Shown piece after piece: positions 7,242-7,285 of a stretch of 7,285 nt of DNA. The position numbers and the translations under genes are program-made. Source of the DNA: SIG622 sp045596605. GTDB taxonomy: Bacteria; Bacillota; Clostridia; Oscillospirales; CAG-382. The number at the start of each line of letters is the position of its first letter. Positions within the stretch are counted from its first letter, which is position 1. The stretch lies in NCBI GenBank assembly GCA_045596605.1, contig JAZOCR010000027.1, positions 1-7,285 on the forward strand. The letters run 5' to 3'. The notes under the pieces were generated by a model. The model searched no databases, was not told where the DNA came from, and worked only from the letters and a program-made list of their open reading frames with translations.

Positions 7242-7270
7242 ATTATATCACAGTTTTACGTAAATTTCAA
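7242..7270 (-). promoter_or_regulatory. SigA-type promoter of the acyl-CoA ligase operon
   Basis: Read on the minus strand: -35 TTGAAA (plus 7265-7270, 5 of 6 to consensus), a 17-base spacer, and -10 TATAAT (plus 7242-7247, perfect) preceded by TGA, which gives an extended -10. Transcription would start near 7235, leaving a leader of about 20 bases that contains the ribosome site. It is the clearest promoter in the window. Confidence 0.85.
7255..7264. promoter_or_regulatory. 10-bp perfect palindrome in the promoter spacer, possible operator
   Basis: TTTACGTAAA is a perfect palindrome lying between the -35 and -10 boxes of the ligase promoter. A dimeric repressor bound there would block RNA polymerase. 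Position and symmetry are seen; a regulator is only inferred, and a 10-bp palindrome in A/T-rich DNA can arise by chance. Confidence 0.35.
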
Positions 7271-7285
7271 TAGTATCGGATGTTT

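Overview
The window is an ordinary chromosomal segment of a low-to-mid GC Firmicute. It is most likely a clostridial (Oscillospiraceae/Ruminococcaceae-like) gut organism. The evidence is the purine-rich Shine-Dalgarno sites, the A/T-rich intergenic spacers, and a gene order conserved across Bacillus and Clostridia. I identify no genus.

Positions 1-4835, plus strand, hold one tightly packed cluster: rlmN (3' part only), prpC (PP2C Ser/Thr phosphatase), prkC (PASTA-domain Ser/Thr kinase), rsgA (ribosome-assembly GTPase) and thiN (thiamine pyrophosphokinase). Gaps are 50, 45, -11 (or -8) and 18 bases, with no terminator inside, so co-transcription is likely. This is the order known from Bacillus subtilis (yloN-prpC-prkC-cpgA-rpe-yloS), except that rpe is missing between rsgA and thiN. 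The phosphatase and kinase form an opposed pair for Hanks-type phosphorylation, the kinase sensing the cell wall through its extracellular PASTA repeats. RsgA and RlmN act on the ribosome.

Positions 4848-4876 hold a strong 12-bp hairpin between two convergent transcription units. T-runs on both sides suggest it terminates both.

Positions 4881-7213, minus strand, hold a FadD-type long-chain acyl-CoA ligase followed, 44 bases downstream, by an unrecognised membrane-anchored protein of 192 residues. A near-consensus SigA promoter with an extended -10 and a 10-bp perfect palindrome in its spacer lies at 7242-7270, upstream of the ligase.

I find no mobile element, CRISPR array, RNA gene, riboswitch or clearly new system. 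The points most worth a second look are the unknown anchored protein, the divergent PASTA repeats and altered kinase residues of PrkC, the missing rpe, and the palindrome inside the ligase promoter.
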